In this document: positions 60,675 through 64,000 of the stretch, in pieces
Layout of the letters: each line of letters starts with the position of its first letter
Position numbering within the stretch: position 1 is the first letter of the stretch
Source of the DNA: Streptomyces niger
Lineage (GTDB): Bacteria > Actinomycetota > Actinomycetes > Streptomycetales > Streptomycetaceae
Direction of reading: 5' to 3'
Length of the DNA stretch: 64,000 nucleotides
Assembly: GCF_000718305.1 (NCBI RefSeq)
Contig: NZ_JOFQ01000013.1
Coordinates: 124,001 to 188,000 of the forward strand
Notes under the pieces: model-generated
Databases searched by the model: none
Told to the model about the DNA's origin: nothing
Seen by the model: the letters and a program-made list of their open reading frames with translations, nothing else
Made by a program: the position numbers and the translations under genes

Positions 60675-61564
60675 CGCGTGGCCCCCTTCGCGAAGTGTCG
60701 TTCGATGTAGTGCTGGAGGACGGAGAGCGCGCCGGTGAGCAGGACGTACCAGACGGTGGCGACCATCAGCAGGGGCACCACCCGGCCGTTGCGGCCGTAG
60801 ACGACCTGGACCTGGTAGAAGAGTTCGCCGATCGCCATGACGGAGACGATCGAGGTGCCCTTGAAGAGGGAGATGACCTCGTTGGCGGCGTTGGGCAGGA
60901 TGGCGCGCATGGCCTGCGGCAGGACGATGCGCCGCAGTTGGCGCAGCCGGGGGATGCCGAGTGCGGCGGCGGCTGCGAGCTGCCCGTCGTCCACGGCGAG
61001 GACGCCGCCGCGCACGATCTCCGCGGCGTAGGCGGCCTGGTGGAGGGCGAGTCCGAGGACCGCCGCGCTCATGGCGCCGACCAGGTTGACCGTGTCGAAG
61101 GAGAAGAAGCCGGGGCCGAACGGGATGCCGATGTCGATGCGCTTGTAGAGGTAGGCGAGGTTGAACCAGAACAGCAGCTGGACGATGAGCGGGACCGCGC
61201 GGAACACCCAGATGTAGCCGGCCGCCACCGTCTTCAGGAACGGGCTGTCCGACAGCCGCATGAAGGCCAGCACCAGGCCGAGCAGGAAGCCCAGCGCGGT
61301 GCCGTAGAGGGTCAGCTGCAGGGTGGTGCCCACCGCGCGCAGGATCGTCTCCGTGGTGAAGAACTGCGCGAAGACCCCCCATTCCCAGCCGGGGTTGGTG
61401 ACCAGCCCGTGCGCGAACTGGGCGAGGACGACGGCGGTGAGGGCGATGGCCGCCCAGCGCGCCGGGTGGCGTACGGGGACGACCTTCAGGGCGGGAGCTT
61501 CGGTGGGTGGTGGTCCGGCGCGCTCCGGGGCGTCTGCGGCGGGTGCGTCACTGGTCAGCGGCAT
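60671..61564 (-). CDS. ABC transporter permease (polar amino acid type), second copy
   Basis: A 297-aa membrane protein with about five helices and the HisM/GlnP-type loop [20 protein letters not shown] - [20 protein letters not shown] that contacts the ATPase. The first 40 residues are Pro/Ala-rich and cytoplasmic. It overlaps the FAD-protein gene by 17 bp. It is clearly related to the partial permease at the right edge, so the pair likely forms a heterodimeric channel. Confidence 0.95.
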   Translation of the reverse strand: MPLTSDAPAADAPERAGPPPTEAPALKVVPVRHPARWAAIALTAVVLAQFAHGLVTNPGWEWGVFAQFFTTETILRAVGTTLQLTLYGTALGFLLGLVLAFMRLSDSPFLKTVAAGYIWVFRAVPLIVQLLFWFNLAYLYKRIDIGIPFGPGFFSFDTVNLVGAMSAAVLGLALHQAAYAAEIVRGGVLAVDDGQLAAAAALGIPRLRQLRRIVLPQAMRAILPNAANEVISLFKGTSIVSVMAIGELFYQVQVVYGRNGRVVPLLMVATVWYVLLTGALSVLQHYIERHFAKGATR

Positions 61565-63398
61565 GGTGTTCCTTGGGGGTGCGTGCGGCGAGGAAGGTGA
61601 GCAGGGTGCGGGCCGTCGCGTCGTTCTGGCGGAAGGAGGGCGCGTTGGTGCCGGGCCGGGTGAAGGCGCCGGAGGCCCGCGCGTCGGTGTGCGGGCCGAG
61701 CGCGAAGCGGCGCGGGTGGGCCCGGCCCGCGCGGTCCAGGACCCGGCCGTCGGCGGCGTCGACGCGCAGCAGCCCGCCGGGAGTGGTGGCGGCCCCGTCG
61801 GCGTACAGGCCGCGCAGCAGCGCGTCCCTGCTGTGTGCGACGGAGGGTGCGGGGAGCCGGGCCTCCACCAGGGCGCGGGCGGTGACCTCGGTGTGCGGCA
61901 GGCTTGCGCTGCCCGCCCGGAAGAGTCCGGTCGTCCCGTCGGCGGTGACGGTGACGTCGGCGCCGAGGAACCGCACGACGCCGGCCCGGGACAGGGCGAG
62001 CAGTTGTTTCAGCCGGGGGCCGGGCGGCCCGGAGGCGAGGTAGCTGAAGAAGCCGTGCCACCACGGGCCGAGGTCGCCGAACCGGGTCAGCTGCCCGTAG
62101 ACGGACAGCAGCGCGAGGAAGACGGCCTGGTCGGGGCTGTGCGCGGGGTCGTGGCGGCGGTCCAGGTCGGCCTGGATGTAGCCGCGCAGGCCGTCTTGGA
62201 GCGCCGCCGCGTTCGGGTAGCGCACGCCGGCCAGTGGACGGTCGAGCGTGTCGAGGTCGAGGCGGTCGGCGGGGTCGGGCACGGAGGCGGCGACCAGGGT
62301 GTGGAGTGCGGCGCTGCCGGGGTCGGCGGCGGCGTACTTCTCCTCGAAGTCGGTCCAGTGCACGGCCGTGCGTTCCGGGTGGGCGGTGAACAGCCGGTGG
62401 TAGTGGGCGAACCCCAGCTCCTTGGCGATGAGCGGCCAGATGTCGCGGGTGAAGTCGGGGCCGCCGGGCCGGGCGAGCAGTGCGTCCGCCTCGGCGGGCC
62501 CGAAAAACCGCGGCAGCGGCGGCCGTTCGCCCGTCCAGTCGTAACCGATCTTGGAGTGGTAGGGGACGCCGCGCCGCGACCCGACGTGCAGCACCGGCTC
62601 CTCGCCCGACGGCAGGTACCCGAGCTGCCCGTCGGGCCGGGTGAGGTAGCGGCCGCCGCGGCCCTCGGTGAGCAGGATCATCAGGTCGACGAAGGCCAGG
62701 CCCATGCCCCGGACCAGTACCGGTTCGCCGGCGCGCAGCCCGGACAGGTCGCTGTCGGCGGTGAAGTCCGGCGGCAGGTACGTCAGTCCGTGCGTGGCGG
62801 CGAAGGAGGCCAGCGCCTGTTCTTCGGGCGGCGGTTCGGAGCCGAGGTGGCCGAGGGTGAGCACGACGAGGTCGGCGACGAGCGGGGCGGGGCGGCCTTC
62901 GAGCCAGACCTGCTGGCGGCCGTCGCGCGGCCCGGCGAGCCGGACGGCGTGGTGCCGGTGTTCGTGCACGGCGATCCGGGGTGGCAGGGCCGCGACCGCG
63001 CGGTCGTACACCCAGCCGAGGTAGTGGCCCTGGAGCCGGCGGTCGGCGAAGTCCCGCGGCCCCAGCGCGCCGGCCGCCTCGGCCGCGCCGGACGGCACGG
63101 TGACCGTGCCGTCCCCGGCCTGCCGCGCCCAGGCGGCGAGGGTGGGTCCGGCGCGTACCGGGCCGACCATCTCCACGGACGCGTCGGTGAACATGGTGAT
63201 GTCCTCGGCGAGGGAGTTCATCCACAGCAGCGGGGACTGGTCGTGCCGCCAGATCCGGCCGGCGCCGGGCGGGTGCGGGTCGACGAGGTGGATGTCCAGC
63301 GGCCGGTCGCCGTAGAGGTCGGCGGCGTTGGCGGCGATGCGTTCCAGCAGCCCGGTCCCCCGCGGCCCGGCCCCCACGATCACCAGCGTCGGGCTCAT
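61548..63398 (-). CDS. FAD/NAD(P)-binding protein (monooxygenase/oxidoreductase-like)
   Basis: A 616-aa protein with an N-terminal Rossmann motif [16 protein letters not shown] and FAD-type layout of the NAD_binding_9 group ([88 protein letters not shown]). No membrane segment. Placed between the two permease genes with overlaps at both ends (ATGA at 63398 and 17 bp at 61564), so it is tightly coupled to transport. It may oxidise or reduce the imported compound or provide electrons for the LLM enzymes; exact reaction unknown. Confidence 0.88.
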   Translation of the reverse strand: MSPTLVIVGAGPRGTGLLERIAANAADLYGDRPLDIHLVDPHPPGAGRIWRHDQSPLLWMNSLAEDITMFTDASVEMVGPVRAGPTLAAWARQAGDGTVTVPSGAAEAAGALGPRDFADRRLQGHYLGWVYDRAVAALPPRIAVHEHRHHAVRLAGPRDGRQQVWLEGRPAPLVADLVVLTLGHLGSEPPPEEQALASFAATHGLTYLPPDFTADSDLSGLRAGEPVLVRGMGLAFVDLMILLTEGRGGRYLTRPDGQLGYLPSGEEPVLHVGSRRGVPYHSKIGYDWTGERPPLPRFFGPAEADALLARPGGPDFTRDIWPLIAKELGFAHYHRLFTAHPERTAVHWTDFEEKYAAADPGSAALHTLVAASVPDPADRLDLDTLDRPLAGVRYPNAAALQDGLRGYIQADLDRRHDPAHSPDQAVFLALLSVYGQLTRFGDLGPWWHGFFSYLASGPPGPRLKQLLALSRAGVVRFLGADVTVTADGTTGLFRAGSASLPHTEVTARALVEARLPAPSVAHSRDALLRGLYADGAATTPGGLLRVDAADGRVLDRAGRAHPRRFALGPHTDARASGAFTRPGTNAPSFRQNDATARTLLTFLAARTPKEHHAADQ

Positions 63399-64000
63399 CG
63401 GGCGCGCTCCGCACCGCGTGCGTAGTGCCGCTCCACGTAGTACTGGCCGACGCTGAGCACCGAGGTGATGACGACGTACCAGATGGTGGCGACGAGCAGC
63501 AGCGGGATGACCTGGTAGGTGCGGTGGTAGACCAGCTGCACGGAGTACAGCAGGTCCTGGACCGCGATGACGGAGACGATCGAGGTGCCCTTGAGGGTGC
63601 CGATCAGCATGTTCCCGGCGGGCGGCACGATCGCGCGCATGGCCTGTGGCAGCACGATCCGCCGGCCGCGCCGCCACCGGCTCAGGCCGAGGGACTGCGC
63701 GGCCTCCAGCTGGCCGCGGTCGACGGAGAGGATGCCGCCGCGTACGACCTCGGCGGCGTAGGCGGCCTCGTGCAGGGTGAGGCCGATGAGGGCGACGGTG
63801 AGCGGGCCGAAGAGGTGCACCGTCTTCACGCCGAGGATGTGCGGGTACAGCGCGCCGATGTTGAACCAGAAGAGGAGCTGCACCAGGACGGGCATCGACC
63901 GGAACAGCCACACGTAGCCCCAGCCGACGCCTCTGAGCACGGGGTTGGCGGACAGTCGCAGCGCGGCGAGCAGGGTGCCCAGCGCGAAGCCGAGCACCAT
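63395..64000 (-). CDS. ABC transporter permease (polar amino acid type), 3' part
   Basis: The 201 C-terminal residues of a permease whose start is beyond the right edge. It has [40 protein letters not shown], and [20 protein letters not shown] with [15 protein letters not shown], the ATPase-contact loop. Homologous to the permease at 60671-61564 and overlapping the FAD protein gene by 4 bp. The first visible residue is in-frame at base 64000; the ATG there need not be the true start. Confidence 0.9.
   Translation of the reverse strand: MVLGFALGTLLAALRLSANPVLRGVGWGYVWLFRSMPVLVQLLFWFNIGALYPHILGVKTVHLFGPLTVALIGLTLHEAAYAAEVVRGGILSVDRGQLEAAQSLGLSRWRRGRRIVLPQAMRAIVPPAGNMLIGTLKGTSIVSVIAVQDLLYSVQLVYHRTYQVIPLLLVATIWYVVITSVLSVGQYYVERHYARGAERAR

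Overview
The window is a gene-dense stretch of a Streptomyces (or very close actinomycete) chromosome. GC content is very high, third codon positions are almost always G or C, GTG and TTG starts are common, and many neighbouring genes overlap by 4 bp (ATGA/GTGA/TTGA). The gene content agrees: streptogrisin-type proteases, a GDSL lipase of the S. rimosus type, a sortase-anchored lytic polysaccharide monooxygenase, a dnaE2/ImuB-like cassette and many TetR/GntR regulators. From memory only, the order hmgA - GDSL lipase - LPMO - lipase - Y-family polymerase/dnaE2 resembles the S. coelicolor SCO17xx region; this was not checked.

Layout. 1-8.4 kb: end of a urea transporter, an MHS-type transporter, a zinc alcohol dehydrogenase, an aldehyde dehydrogenase, two more transporters (MFS and CitMHS citrate type) and a TetR regulator. 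8.5-12.1 kb: hmgA (tyrosine catabolism) followed by a GntR/UTRA regulator, then an orphan protein resembling the C-terminal specificity domain of Type ISP restriction enzymes, closed by a strong stem-loop. 12.2-17.1 kb: small conserved-looking basic protein, membrane Ser/Thr kinase, secreted GDSL lipase and secreted subtilisin. 17.3-27.7 kb: a surface polysaccharide locus: small membrane protein, FemAB/CelD-like acyltransferase, two GT2 glycosyltransferases, a polysaccharide deacetylase, a very large flippase-plus-membrane-enzyme fusion joined by a linker with a 60-bp repeat, and a convergent membrane-anchored clan GH-A glycosidase. This is the best candidate for an undescribed system.

27.8-34.4 kb: AAA ATPase, a repeat-rich gap, pirin, ddaH, a short GntR regulator, a polypyrimidine tract, a 62-nt almost pure C tract, a double GNAT acetyltransferase and a methyltransferase-Nudix fusion. 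34.5-38.4 kb: tctCBA tricarboxylate transporter with a divergent response regulator but no sensor kinase. 38.6-46.7 kb: LPMO, secreted lipase, a 55-aa ORF and the mutagenesis pair dnaE2 plus a Y-family-like ImuB protein behind a LexA-type box. 46.8-51.6 kb: membrane protein, divergent SDR/TetR pair with a 15-bp operator-like palindrome, a lipoprotein and a probable frame-disrupted gene, and a metallophosphoesterase. 51.6-55.4 kb: two streptogrisin-like proteases around a slipin. 55.7-64 kb: an eight-gene minus-strand operon (two ABC permeases, ATPase, binding lipoprotein, FAD protein, two LLM flavin monooxygenases, DUF1684 protein) that fits uptake and oxidative breakdown of a small organosulfur or amino-acid-like compound; it continues past the right edge.

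No rRNA, tRNA, CRISPR array, insertion sequence or prophage gene was seen.
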